From: Winogradskyella eximia
GTDB lineage: Bacteria > Bacteroidota > Bacteroidia > Flavobacteriales > Flavobacteriaceae
Length of the DNA stretch: 64,000 nucleotides
Assembly: GCF_003386165.1 (NCBI RefSeq)
Contig: NZ_QRDV01000003.1
Coordinates: forward strand, 186,001 to 250,000
Direction of reading: 5' to 3'
Of the stretch, positions 7,811 to 16,641 are shown in pieces. Each line of letters opens with the position of its first letter. Position 1 is the stretch's first letter. The translations under genes and the position numbers were made by a program. The notes beneath the pieces were generated by a model. It saw nothing but the letters and a program-made list of their open reading frames with translations, did not search any database and had not been told where the DNA came from.

Positions 7811-8662
7811 ATGAAGAAAATTTCAATCTTATTAGTAACAGCAGTTTTATTGAGCTCTTGTGTATCAAAGAAAAAATTTGTGGCTTTAGAGCAACAACAT
7901 GGTGAAACTGTTAGTGAACTAACTAAAACACGTGTAGAAAAAGAAGATTTAGAAAATAAATTTGCTGCAATTGAAGCTCGTGTCAATCAATACAACGCTA
8001 AAATTCAATCATTAAATGATAATGTTGAAGGGCTAAAAATTGAAAATAAAGCAAAATTTGAAGTTTCTAAAGATGGTAATGTTGCTTCTGTAGCGAGTAA
8101 AGAAAAAATGCGCGCAACTTTACAGAATGTAAATCCAGAAAAACTTGCAGGTGCAAAAACATTAAAAGATTCTATGAACTTAGCGGTTCAGTATAATTTA
8201 AATAAAGCACTTAACACTAGTGATCTTAACGAGGATGACGAGATTGTTGTAGATATCAACGAAACAGTTGTAATGATCTCTATTGATGATGATATGTTAT
8301 TTAACACAGCAAGCTATAAAGTAGGTAACAAAGCAGATAAAATTTTACAGAAATTAGCAGACGTTATTAACTCTGAGCCAAGTTTAGATGTTATGGTAGA
8401 AGGTCATACAGATTCTAGAACTATTAACACACCTAAAATATCTGATAACTGGGAATTAAGTGTATTACGTGCTACTTCTGTAGTGAAAAAATTACAGAAT
8501 CAATTTAAAGTTGCACCAGAACAATTAATAGCTTCTGGTCGTAGTAGCTACCAACCTTTAGTTGAAAATAACTCTAGTTCTAATCGTGCTAAAAACCGTA
8601 GAACACGTATTATTTTAATGCCAAATATTGATAAGTTCTTTGCTATGATGGAAGCAAAGTAA
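7811..8662 (+). CDS. OmpA-family peptidoglycan-binding lipoprotein
   Basis: The 283-residue lipoprotein has lipobox LSSC with Cys17 as the anchor. Residues 25-70 form a heptad-rich coiled coil. The C-terminal OmpA-like domain (about residues 150-270) contains VEGHTDSR, NWELSVLRATSVV and the NRRTRI motif, which contact meso-diaminopimelate in this family. It should tether the outer membrane to the cell wall. It is monocistronic, in its own 275-bp gap downstream of the phosphate genes and followed by its own terminator, so it is probably constitutive and unrelated to phosphate uptake. Confidence 0.88.
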   Translation: MKKISILLVTAVLLSSCVSKKKFVALEQQHGETVSELTKTRVEKEDLENKFAAIEARVNQYNAKIQSLNDNVEGLKIENKAKFEVSKDGNVASVASKEKMRATLQNVNPEKLAGAKTLKDSMNLAVQYNLNKALNTSDLNEDDEIVVDINETVVMISIDDDMLFNTASYKVGNKADKILQKLADVINSEPSLDVMVEGHTDSRTINTPKISDNWELSVLRATSVVKKLQNQFKVAPEQLIASGRSSYQPLVENNSSSNRAKNRRTRIILMPNIDKFFAMMEAK

Positions 8663-8697
8663 GATTTATTTTTTCGCACAAATCTATCTAAATTTAT

Positions 8698-8740
8698 AAA
8701 AAGCATCCTCCCGTAAAATTCGGCATTGGATGCTTTTTTT
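8698..8740 (+). terminator. Rho-independent terminator after the OmpA-like gene
   Basis: AAAAGCATCC (8699-8708) pairs with GGATGCTTTT (8728-8737) around a 19-nt loop and is followed by a T run. Confidence 0.8.
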
Positions 8741-8778
8741 TGTTTCATATATTGTAATTTGTAGAAAAAATAATTGAT

Positions 8779-9498
8779 ATGAAATCTTTCCTTGCACTAG
8801 CGATACTTCTATGCTCTTTATCTGGTCTTAGTCAAAACCTATCCTCAGAAGCGTTATTAGATAATGCTATTAATTATCACGACCCAAACGGCAACTGGGA
8901 ACATTTTAATAAGACGTTTACAGTGGTAATGACTACACCAAAAGCACCAAAACGCACAAGTGTTATTTCTATTAATTTACCTGCTGAATATTTCAACGTC
9001 ACAGCTACCAAAGATACCGTAACCACGACGTATACATTAGATAAAGGCAAATGCCAAATGCAGTATAATGGCAAAGTTTTAGACAGCCTTAAAGCGAAAG
9101 ACAAAAACATGACTTGCGATAGAGCTACACTCTACAAAAACTACTACTCGTATTTATATGGTTTACCAATGAAGTTGAAAGATGCAGGCACCAATCTTAG
9201 TGATACGGTTGAAAAGAAAACTTTTAAAGGCAAAGATTATTTAGTCTTAAAAGTCACTTATGATGAAGCTATAGGTAGTGATGTTTGGTACTTCTATTTT
9301 AATCCAAAGACCTATGCCATGGAAATCTATCAATTCTTTAAAACCGATGAGCATGGTAAAGAGAAACCTGATAGTGGTGAATATATATTGCTTTCAGAAG
9401 AAACCCTCTTAAATGATATTAAAATCCCTAAAGTAAGAGCTTGGTATTATAATAAAGCAGATAAGTATTTGGGGACAGATACTTTGATTGAAGAATAA
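8779..9498 (+). CDS. Secreted DUF6503-like protein
   Basis: The 239-residue exported protein has a signal peptide (about residues 1-19, SGLSQ). It resembles the DUF6503 family common in flavobacteria: an N-terminal YHDPNGNWEHF segment, a central LPMKLKDAGT segment, and a beta-rich C-terminal part with VWYFYFNPKTYAME. Such proteins look LolA/LolB-like in secondary structure, with repeated antiparallel strands around a hydrophobic core, but no lipid-carrier role has been shown. No catalytic residues are recognised. The next small gene follows after about 25 bp and may be cotranscribed. Confidence 0.6.
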   Translation: MKSFLALAILLCSLSGLSQNLSSEALLDNAINYHDPNGNWEHFNKTFTVVMTTPKAPKRTSVISINLPAEYFNVTATKDTVTTTYTLDKGKCQMQYNGKVLDSLKAKDKNMTCDRATLYKNYYSYLYGLPMKLKDAGTNLSDTVEKKTFKGKDYLVLKVTYDEAIGSDVWYFYFNPKTYAMEIYQFFKTDEHGKEKPDSGEYILLSEETLLNDIKIPKVRAWYYNKADKYLGTDTLIEE

Positions 9499-9523
9499 CA
9501 CCACGTTTTTCTTATTTACAAAC

Positions 9524-9943
9524 ATGAAACTCACCAATCATCAATTTATAGAAGCTGCTTTTATTTTCGAAAAAGAAAATGGAAATCGGCATGATAAATA
9601 TGAAAAGGAAGTGATAAAAGAATCTAATCTATTACACTTAAAACCATCAGAACTGAAAACAATTATTATTAATGGATTGAACTCAGGACTCTACACAAAA
9701 AACAATGAACGTACGAGTGCGTATTGGGCTTTATCAAAAACAAATGATAAAAGCATTATTCCTGAATTTAAAAATTGGTTGAAAAAAGAATTCAATCTTA
9801 AAAATGAAACGCCAATATTTCAGCTTTTAATTGCTTTAGACCGATTTGATGAATCCGCTTTTGACGAAAAACGGAATAGTAGATATTTTGATGAAACAGA
9901 ATTAAATTTTCGTGATGCCAAGAATTATTTAAAAAACAATTAA
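9524..9943 (+). CDS. Hypothetical small cytoplasmic protein
   Basis: The protein has 139 residues if translation starts at the ATG at 9524. An upstream in-frame non-ATG start at 9488 would overlap the preceding gene and lacks a better ribosome site. The protein is soluble, charged and mainly helical, with a helical-repeat look (SAYWALSKTNDKSIIPEFKNW resembles a HEAT-type helix pair). No family is recognised. It sits directly behind the DUF6503-like gene and ends at a terminator, so the two may form a small operon. Function unknown. Confidence 0.55.
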   Translation: MKLTNHQFIEAAFIFEKENGNRHDKYEKEVIKESNLLHLKPSELKTIIINGLNSGLYTKNNERTSAYWALSKTNDKSIIPEFKNWLKKEFNLKNETPIFQLLIALDRFDESAFDEKRNSRYFDETELNFRDAKNYLKNN

Positions 9944-9980
9944 AAAGCACCTTTTCAACCAAGAAAAAGGTGCTTTCTTT
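9943..9980. terminator. Rho-independent terminator
   Basis: AAAGCACCTTTT (9944-9955) and AAAAAGGTGCTTT (9964-9976) form a stem around a short CAACCAAG loop, with T-rich sequence after it. It serves the small hypothetical gene and possibly also nrdA on the other strand. Confidence 0.75.
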
Positions 9981-9997
9981 AACACTTATTTTATTCA

Positions 9998-10020
9998 GAT
10001 TCCAGCTTTCGCCGGAATTT
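9998..10020. repeat. Dispersed palindrome, CTGCTTTCGCAG family (copy 1)
   Basis: GATTCCAGCTTTCGCCGGAAT is an imperfect palindrome with a GCTTTCGC core. Related copies occur at 27345-27365, 41944-41964, 61984-62003 (reverse orientation) and, degenerate, 62286-62302. It abuts the nrdA stop codon. Confidence 0.65.
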
Positions 10021-11810
10021 TATCCTTCACAGCTAGAACATTCTTTCTTTTGCTTAAACTTCTGTGCAGCATTCATACTGTGTTGGTAGTACAATGATTT
10101 TACACCTAACTGCCAAGCGGTAACATAGATTTTATTAATATCTTTTACTGGCATATCTGGATGTACCATAATATTAATAGACTGCCCTTGGTCAATGTGA
10201 TTTTGTCTATTTGCTGCCTGGTAAATAATGGTCATTTGATCAATTTCAGAATAGGTTTTAAACACATCTTTTTCATGATCTGTAAGTCCTTCTAAATGTT
10301 GTACAGAAGCATCATAATCTCTAATGCTTCTCCACACCTCATTAGTATTCATGCCTTTTTCTTTTAAAAGCGCTACTAAATAAGGGTTTTTAATGGTTGT
10401 TTTTATTTTAGCAATATCCTTTACGTAACTATTAGACCAAATTGGCTCAATACCTTGAGATACTTGTCCTAAAATAAAGGCTGAAGATGTTGTTGGCGCC
10501 ACAGCATTTAATGTTGTATTACGTCTTCCGTAACCTTTTAATACTTCTGGCTCACCAAATAACTTAGCTAATTCTTCTGATGCTTTTACAGATTTATCTT
10601 TAATTGTTTTAAAGATTTCACTGTTTAAATCGAATGCTTCTTTACTATCAAAACCTACCATTTTAGATTGTAGTAATGAATGCCATCCTAAAGCTCCTAA
10701 ACCTAAAGCTCTGTTTTCTTTAGCAAAATTATAAGCCTTCTCCATAAACATAAATGTATGTCTATCGTCACGGCTATCAGAATCTCTATACACTTCTAAT
10801 TTTGTAATAAACTCTTCTAATACCGCATCTAAGAAATATACCATGGTTTCTACAGCATCAGTATCTTTCCACTTATCATAATGTAATAAGTTGATAGAAG
10901 ACAATACACAAACAAAAGACCAACGATCGTTTGTAGGTAACATAATTTCTGAACATAAGTTACTTGCGTAAATCTCATGTTTGTTATCTCTATAAGCATC
11001 TGGAGCATTGTTATTAGCATTGTCTCTAAAGAAAATATAAGGATACCCTATCTCTCCTCTACGTTGTAATACTTTTGCCCAAATAGCTCTTTTATCAGCA
11101 TCACCATCAATCATTTCTTGCATCCACTCATTACCAACAGTAACACCATGAGTTAACTCTTGAATTGGATTTCCTTCTGTTCCTATTTCTAAAAACTCGT
11201 GAATATCTTTATGATCGATAGGTAAGTATGGAGAAAAACGACCTCTTCTCACTGAACCTTGACTTACCACATCAACCATTTTTTCAAACAATTGCATAAT
11301 GTGAACGGCTCCAGAAGACTCACCGTTATTTTTTACAGGAGCACCTCTGTGTCTTAATTTACCAAAGTAACCAGAAGTACCACCTCCTAATTTAGACATC
11401 ATTCCTACTTCTGACTGAGTATAAAGGATATCTCCCATATCATCAGAAATATGTGAACCAAAACAACTAATTGGTAAGCCACGTTTTTTTCCAAAGTTAG
11501 ACCACACTGGAGATGCTAATGAGTAATAGCCTTCTGCCATATAGCCATAGAACTTATCTGCAAAACCATCGATACCTAATATTTTTTCTGCATTATTAGC
11601 AATTTCTCTAATGCGTTCTTCTGGTGTTGTATCACCTGTAAGATAACCAGAGGCTAAAAATTGACGACTATGCTCTGTTAACCATTTTATTTCTGGTTCT
11701 GATTTAGCTTCTTTAATGGCTTCTTTTCTAGCTTTAATTAATTCATCGTGGCTAGATGTTGATGTTGTTGTTGATTCTTTAATCACTTTGTTTTTGATGT
11801 CTTGGTTCAT
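10020..11810 (-). CDS. nrdA: Ribonucleoside-diphosphate reductase class I, alpha subunit without ATP-cone
   Basis: The 596-residue catalytic subunit reduces ribonucleotides to deoxyribonucleotides. The catalytic set is complete: C116 (LPISCF) and C301 (SFVCVLS) for the redox pair, N284-x-C286-x-E288 for the thiyl radical site, the tyrosine pair Y574-Y575 for radical transfer, and C591/C594 near the end (CSSC) for re-reduction. It is shorter than Escherichia coli NrdA (about 760) because the N-terminal ATP-cone is absent, and the protein starts almost directly with the ten-stranded barrel region. The cone is instead on NrdB, encoded 30 bp upstream in the same operon, so overall activity control should come through the beta subunit. 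Confidence 0.95.
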   Translation of the reverse strand: MNQDIKNKVIKESTTTSTSSHDELIKARKEAIKEAKSEPEIKWLTEHSRQFLASGYLTGDTTPEERIREIANNAEKILGIDGFADKFYGYMAEGYYSLASPVWSNFGKKRGLPISCFGSHISDDMGDILYTQSEVGMMSKLGGGTSGYFGKLRHRGAPVKNNGESSGAVHIMQLFEKMVDVVSQGSVRRGRFSPYLPIDHKDIHEFLEIGTEGNPIQELTHGVTVGNEWMQEMIDGDADKRAIWAKVLQRRGEIGYPYIFFRDNANNNAPDAYRDNKHEIYASNLCSEIMLPTNDRWSFVCVLSSINLLHYDKWKDTDAVETMVYFLDAVLEEFITKLEVYRDSDSRDDRHTFMFMEKAYNFAKENRALGLGALGWHSLLQSKMVGFDSKEAFDLNSEIFKTIKDKSVKASEELAKLFGEPEVLKGYGRRNTTLNAVAPTTSSAFILGQVSQGIEPIWSNSYVKDIAKIKTTIKNPYLVALLKEKGMNTNEVWRSIRDYDASVQHLEGLTDHEKDVFKTYSEIDQMTIIYQAANRQNHIDQGQSINIMVHPDMPVKDINKIYVTAWQLGVKSLYYQHSMNAAQKFKQKKECSSCEG

Positions 11811-11825
11811 ATGGTCGTTTGTGGT

Positions 11826-11855
11826 TTAAAATAAGTCGTCTTAAAATAGGTCGTC
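11826..11855 (-). repeat. 15-bp tandem duplication covering the nrdB stop codon
   Basis: TTAAAATAAGTCGTC (11826-11840) and TTAAAATAGGTCGTC (11841-11855) are adjacent copies with one mismatch. On the coding strand each reads GAC-GAC-YTA-TTT-TAA (Asp-Asp-Leu-Phe-stop). The last four NrdB codons and the stop are therefore repeated immediately downstream. Confidence 0.85.
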
Positions 11856-13115
11856 TCCGGTTACACTTTTTTGTCTCTTTGCATAGTTTATTGAACGCTT
11901 CACGAAGAAATCTCCGTGTTTTGTTCCTATAATTTCGTCGTCAAACCATTCGGTTTGTACTAATAATTTTTCGTCAACATCAAATACTTTTTCGATGCCA
12001 ATACTTTCTAATGAATTATTAAATCTGTTTTTAATAAATTCATTAATTACGTCTTTTGGTAAGAACTCTAATTCTCCTGCTTCAAAAATCCAATCCACAA
12101 GTTTGCTTTCAGATACAAAAGCTTCCTCACATAATTCCCTTACTAAAGTGCTATGCTCTGCATCAAACCATGTTGGGTTTTCATTTTTGATAATTTTAAT
12201 AATATCAATTCCGAAATCTCCGTGAATTTGCTCTTCTTTCGACGTTGCTTCAACCACATTAGAAACACCTTTTAGCATGTTCTTATGTTTGTTGAAAGCC
12301 ATAATGATTAAAAACTGAGAGAATAAAGACACATGCTCTATAAATAGAGAGAACAATAAAATTGACTCTGCATACTCTTTATTATCTTCACTTTTAGCAT
12401 TTTTTAAAGCAGTTTCTAAATAATGAACACGTCTCATTATTACCGGCTTTTTCTTCAGGTTTTTAAATTCGTTATTAAGACCTAAAATCTCTAATAAGTG
12501 AGAATAAGCATCATGATGACGCACTTCACTTTCAGCAAATGTTGCTCCTACAGATCCGATTTCTGGCTTAGGCATTTTATTGTAAATCTCACCCCAAAAC
12601 GATTTTACTGCAACTTCAATTTGAGAAATAGCAAGCATGGTGTTTTTAATAGCATTTTGCTCTACAACCGTCAATCTTGTTTTAAAATCTTGAATATCAC
12701 TTGTGAAATTAAATTCAGAATGAATCCAATAAGAATGTCTTATAGCATCTACATACTCATTAAGCTCAGGATACTCATAAGGCTTTAAGTTAATACGCTT
12801 TTCAAAAATATTTGTCTTTCTACTACGTGCTTGTTCGTCTCTATATAATATGTAAGCTTTTGCAACACTAGGAAAAGAACTTGTCATTAATTTTTCCTCA
12901 ACAAGATCTTGAACCTCTTCTACAGTAGGTAAATAATTATGATCTCTACCCTTTCTTTCTAATAACGTTTGTAACACATTTACAGAAATAGTATTGGCAT
13001 CTTCCTTAGTACCATTTCCTACAGACAGCATTGCTTTTTCAATGGCATTTGTAATTTTATTTAAAACAAACGGACTTGTTTCGTAATCCCTTTTAATAAT
13101 CTGAGTAATCTCCAT
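11841..13115 (-). CDS. nrdB: Ribonucleoside-diphosphate reductase class I, beta subunit with N-terminal ATP-cone
   Basis: The 424-residue radical-generating subunit is longer than usual (about 350-375). Residues 1-95 are an ATP-cone: VxKRDY-like start, ITNAIEKAM and a closing SVAKAYILYRDEQAR. The ferritin-like body carries the di-metal ligands E167, E197, H200, E260, E295 and H298, and a tyrosine at Y204 in the radical position (E-x-x-H-x-x-x-Y). It is thus a canonical tyrosyl-radical enzyme. ATP-cones on NrdB are known from some Bacteroidota (Leeuwenhoekiella blandensis), where dATP drives beta tetramerisation and inactivation. nrdA follows in the operon. The C-terminal residues, which normally dock into NrdA, end DDLF. 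Confidence 0.95.
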   Translation of the reverse strand: MEITQIIKRDYETSPFVLNKITNAIEKAMLSVGNGTKEDANTISVNVLQTLLERKGRDHNYLPTVEEVQDLVEEKLMTSSFPSVAKAYILYRDEQARSRKTNIFEKRINLKPYEYPELNEYVDAIRHSYWIHSEFNFTSDIQDFKTRLTVVEQNAIKNTMLAISQIEVAVKSFWGEIYNKMPKPEIGSVGATFAESEVRHHDAYSHLLEILGLNNEFKNLKKKPVIMRRVHYLETALKNAKSEDNKEYAESILLFSLFIEHVSLFSQFLIIMAFNKHKNMLKGVSNVVEATSKEEQIHGDFGIDIIKIIKNENPTWFDAEHSTLVRELCEEAFVSESKLVDWIFEAGELEFLPKDVINEFIKNRFNNSLESIGIEKVFDVDEKLLVQTEWFDDEIIGTKHGDFFVKRSINYAKRQKSVTGDDLF

Positions 13116-13540
13116 ATTTCTTTTAATTTAAAGCCTAAATAGTCATAAGAACAATAGTTAGTTGTTCAGAAACTCCTAGTAAATCCGTAAAACGTGTTAT
13201 AATTTTTTCCTAAAACAGGAATAAAAAAGGCGAATCTTAATTGTTTTTCTAAACTGAAAAAAAATAGAAAAATCTATATTATTTTGCCCTCAACAAAGAT
13301 TGAAAAATGTAGGGTGAAATGAAAGACATTGTTATAAACATTGTCAACAAGTTTTTAACAAACCGCTGTATCAGCCACAAAACACAATTTGATTAAAAAT
13401 AAACTTAATTAACTGACTATAAGTATTTTACAAAACTAAAGAGATAAGAGAAATTGTAAGTTAAATCACATTAAAACCGATGTCAGCAAGCGATTTTATT
13501 GATACTTCTGATCAGGTATTTTAATAAAAATTAAGAAACA
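13116..13540. other. Non-coding gap upstream of nrdB (left part)
   Basis: There is no supported gene. It must contain the nrdB promoter on the minus strand. A perfect -7 TAGTTTTG lies at 13438-13431, and a weaker AATCTTTG at about 13302-13295, neither with a clear -33 TTG. GACATTGT...ACATTGTC at about 13325-13345 is an imperfect repeat. A 25-codon open frame at 13319-13396 (+) has an AGGG before its ATG, but nothing else supports it. No NrdR box could be recognised. Confidence 0.4.
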
Positions 13541-13740
13541 AAAAAGAGCGTTTTATAACGCCCTTTTTTCCCTAATAACTAACTAAAATAAATAATAAAC
13601 AATTAAAAATTGCTTATTACCGATTAACACTGAAATGAAAATTTCAGAATTTTATAAAATCCTGATGAGTACTGATTAATAGCATTTAACCAAAAAGTAA
13701 ACCCCCATTTACTGTATCATTTGGTCATTTTCATCACCCA
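13541..13740. ncRNA. Candidate structured non-coding RNA region ending in an orphan terminator
   Basis: AAAAAGAGCGTT (13541-13552) and AACGCCCTTTTTT (13557-13569) make a terminator-like hairpin with A and T runs on both sides, yet no gene ends here. Next to it lie three more hairpins: AATAAACAATT/AATTGCTTATT (about 13591-13615), CTGAAAT/ATTTCAG (13630-13647, GAAA loop) and CAGAATTTT/AAAATCCTG (about 13645-13664). Read on the minus strand this would be a roughly 200-nt structured transcript ending at the terminator. On the plus strand the hairpin could end a transcript from about 13290. No family is recognised. Confidence 0.3.
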
Positions 13741-13925
13741 AATATCACCATAAATCACTTATTTTCACTCTTGTAATGTGTAAATGGTAAAAAATAGTGT
13801 ATAAATGGAGACACAATTTTAAGACCATTGTTTTTAGCATTCTACACACAAAACCATGCATTGCACACATAATTACATGTAAACATTCATTATATTTCTA
13901 CCTTTATATTCAATACCTTATAACC

Positions 13926-14660
13926 ATGTTAAAAGCTGTAATCGTAGATGATGAGCCAAAAGCCATCCAAAGCCTCATTTGGGAACTAAGCAACTTTAGT
14001 CAAGAGATTGAGGTAATCTCCTCGTTCTCTAATCCGGATGAAGCCTTGTTATTTTTAGAATCAAATACTCCAGATTGCTTATTTTTAGATGTGCAAATGC
14101 CTACTATTGGTGGTTTTCAATTTTTAGAGCAATTAAAAAATAAAGATTTCGCGGTGGTTATTACTACTGCCTATGACGAATATGCAATAAAAGCCTTAAA
14201 ACATGAAGCTATTGATTATCTCTTAAAACCTATAGATTCTGACGACTTAAGAGAATGCATTATAAAAATACAAAAATACAGCGATCGCACTATTAACTCT
14301 ATAAAGTTAGAACGCATGCTTACTAACTTTAATTCGCAATTTGATAAAAAGAAAATTACAATTAATACAGATGGCAAACTGCTTTTTTTAGATGTAGATG
14401 ATATTGTGTATATAGAATCTGATGGTAATTATAGCACACTCTTTTTACAAAATCAAAAAAAAATAGTACTCACAAAAAAGCTAAAAGAGGTTGATGCTAT
14501 TTTACCAGAACATTATTTCTTTAGGATTCATAACTCTTACATTATTAATTTAAACAAAATAAAAGCATTCATAAAAAATGAAGGTTACGTAATAATGGAT
14601 AGCGATCAAAAAATCCCAGTAGCTAGACAACGCAAATCAGATTTTTTAGAAAAATTATAA
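13926..14660 (+). CDS. LytTR-family response regulator
   Basis: The protein has 244 residues, taking the ATG at 13926. An upstream in-frame start at 13797 would add 43 residues unlike any receiver domain. Residues 1-120 form a receiver with acidic pair D8/D9, phospho-acceptor D55 (FLDVQMP), T81 and K101 (LLKPID). Residues about 140-244 form a LytTR DNA-binding domain (DIVYIESDGNYS, VRIHNSYIINLNKI, IPVARQRK). It should bind promoter DNA as a dimer once phosphorylated by the kinase encoded 3 bp downstream. Targets cannot be read from the window. Confidence 0.92.
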   Translation: MLKAVIVDDEPKAIQSLIWELSNFSQEIEVISSFSNPDEALLFLESNTPDCLFLDVQMPTIGGFQFLEQLKNKDFAVVITTAYDEYAIKALKHEAIDYLLKPIDSDDLRECIIKIQKYSDRTINSIKLERMLTNFNSQFDKKKITINTDGKLLFLDVDDIVYIESDGNYSTLFLQNQKKIVLTKKLKEVDAILPEHYFFRIHNSYIINLNKIKAFIKNEGYVIMDSDQKIPVARQRKSDFLEKL

Positions 14661-14663
14661 CGA

Positions 14664-16640
14664 ATGAATTTACGTTTCTTGCATAAGCTATTAAGTCTCT
14701 TTGTTGTCATTCTTCTTTATACATCACAAAGTTTTGCGCAACAACCAGAATTTGAAAACACATTAGCTTATCTCAACAACCAAAAGCTTATACAATTCAC
14801 GCAAATAGATTCAATTTTAGAGCCATTTAAAAAGGATAGCCTAAAAATGAAGCAGTTATTAAGTGATTCTAAAAAGAACAATTATAATGAAGGCTCTTGT
14901 TTTGCATTAAATGCACTAGGTGTAATAAATAGAGATATTTCTAATTACGATCAATCCATAAAATACCACCAAGAAGCCAAGAAATATGCCGAAAAAGCCA
15001 ACAGTACTGAGTTAAAAATTATTAGCCTTAATATGATTGGAGTTGCTTACAGGCGCATGGATGTTGTTAAACTGGCACTAGACTACCATACTGAAGCTTT
15101 AAAAACAGCCTATTCAGTAATCAATCCTTCGCAAACTATAATTCATAATATTGCCGTTTCTCAAAATAGTATTGGGAATATTTACTTAGCCTTAAACCAA
15201 TATGATTTAGCCATTACTCAATTTAACAAATCATTAAAAATTGAACAAAATGCCAACAACAAATTAGGCTTAGCGATTAATTACCATAATATTGGCTATG
15301 CAGAAGAAGCTAAAGGCAACTTGGAAGTCGCATTATCTCAATACAACAAATCCTTAAGTTATAATAATGCTATTGACTCAGAAATAGGACGTGTTATATG
15401 CTACAATAGTATTGGCCGTATTTATCTTAAACAAGAAAATTACGCAGAAGCAGAACCGATGATTAAAAATGCGTTAGAAAAAGCATTAGAATTAGACGAT
15501 CAATTTTATATTACATCTTCATATGTTAACCTTGGCCAGTTAGAGCTTGAAATGAATGAGCTTCCTCTAGCTGAAAAAACTTTAAAAAAGGCATTAAACA
15601 TTGCCAATTCTTATAATTTAAAATCAGCTGTCGCAGAGTCTAGCAAATTACTATCTAAACTAAATCAGAAAAACAAAAAATTTGAAGCAGCTTTAGACTA
15701 CTACCAAAAAGCAGTAGAGATAGAAAGTACCATTTTAACTCAGCAAAATCTTCAATATGTTAATGATATTGTTTTAGAATACGAAAACGAAAACCAGAAC
15801 AACCAAATAAAGGCATTGGCTTTAGAAAACGAAACCGTTCGTTTACGATTAGAGCGCAATAAGAAAATCCTACTTTACACCTCACTACTTCTTGCCATTT
15901 TAGGCACTGCTTTATTTATTTTAAATAGAACAAAAGCCTTAAGGCGCGATAAGCATATCTTAACTCTAGAGCAAGATATGCTCAGAAGCCAAATGAATCC
16001 TCATTTTATATTTAATTCACTGAACTCCATAAAGCTCTACATTATAAATAATGAAAAAGAAAATGCGGTTTATTATCTCAATAAGTTTTCAAAATTAATT
16101 AGAAAAATTTTGATGGCTTCCAAAGAGAAAGAAACCTCATTAAACGATGAACTAGAGACCATGAAACTCTATATGAATATTGAAAACATTCGTTTTGACA
16201 ATGAAATTGATTTCAATATTACTGTTGACCCTTCTATAAATACCGAAGTAACCAAAATACCTTCCTTAGTACTTCAACCTTTTTTAGAAAATTCGCTTTG
16301 GCATGGTTTATCTTCAAAAACAGAGCAGAAAAAAATTGATTTAATCGTTAGTAAAAAATCATCAAATTTTATTACCGTTGAAATTATTGACAATGGTATT
16401 GGTAGAATAGCTGCCCGAAAAATTAATGATAACAAAAAATTAAAACGAAATTCTGTTGGTATTGATATTACCAAAGCAAGGTTGGCTAATTTCTCCGAAT
16501 CTTTTCATAATTCTTACACTTTAGACATAGAAGATTTGTATGAAAATGACACTCCAAGTGGCACAAAAATAACATTACAAATCCCAACTAAGAAGATTAA
16601 TACAACCCATAGCCTAGCTTCTAAAAGCAGTTATTTTTAA
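14664..16640 (+). CDS. TPR-containing sensor histidine kinase of the LytS type
   Basis: The 658-residue membrane kinase has a signal peptide (to about residue 26, SFAQ) and a periplasmic region of TPR repeats (about 60-370; for example NYDQSIKYHQEAKKYA and NQYDLAITQFNKSL). One membrane helix follows at about 402-420. The cytoplasmic His_kinase-type core has the phospho-acceptor motif SQMNPHFIFNSLNSI with H447. The ATP-binding part includes ENSLWHGL and DNGIGR. It is translationally close to the LytTR regulator, and the pair forms one two-component system. The ligand sensed by the TPR domain is unknown. The stop codon is 1 bp from the convergent DUF3109 gene, without a visible terminator. Confidence 0.9.
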   Translation: MNLRFLHKLLSLFVVILLYTSQSFAQQPEFENTLAYLNNQKLIQFTQIDSILEPFKKDSLKMKQLLSDSKKNNYNEGSCFALNALGVINRDISNYDQSIKYHQEAKKYAEKANSTELKIISLNMIGVAYRRMDVVKLALDYHTEALKTAYSVINPSQTIIHNIAVSQNSIGNIYLALNQYDLAITQFNKSLKIEQNANNKLGLAINYHNIGYAEEAKGNLEVALSQYNKSLSYNNAIDSEIGRVICYNSIGRIYLKQENYAEAEPMIKNALEKALELDDQFYITSSYVNLGQLELEMNELPLAEKTLKKALNIANSYNLKSAVAESSKLLSKLNQKNKKFEAALDYYQKAVEIESTILTQQNLQYVNDIVLEYENENQNNQIKALALENETVRLRLERNKKILLYTSLLLAILGTALFILNRTKALRRDKHILTLEQDMLRSQMNPHFIFNSLNSIKLYIINNEKENAVYYLNKFSKLIRKILMASKEKETSLNDELETMKLYMNIENIRFDNEIDFNITVDPSINTEVTKIPSLVLQPFLENSLWHGLSSKTEQKKIDLIVSKKSSNFITVEIIDNGIGRIAARKINDNKKLKRNSVGIDITKARLANFSESFHNSYTLDIEDLYENDTPSGTKITLQIPTKKINTTHSLASKSSYF

Positions 16641-16641
16641 T

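Noticed and set aside
13319..13396. 25-residue open frame in the gap upstream of nrdB
   Set aside because: It has an AGGG before the ATG, but no hydrophobic or conserved pattern, and a frame of this length is expected by chance.
13116..13540. Replication origin or DnaA box cluster
   Set aside because: AT-rich, but no TTATNCACA-type boxes were found and no dnaA or dnaN lies nearby.
13797..13925. N-terminal extension of the LytTR regulator from 13797
   Set aside because: The added residues (Lys, His and Tyr rich) match no receiver domain, and the ATG at 13926 is the exact start of the receiver fold.
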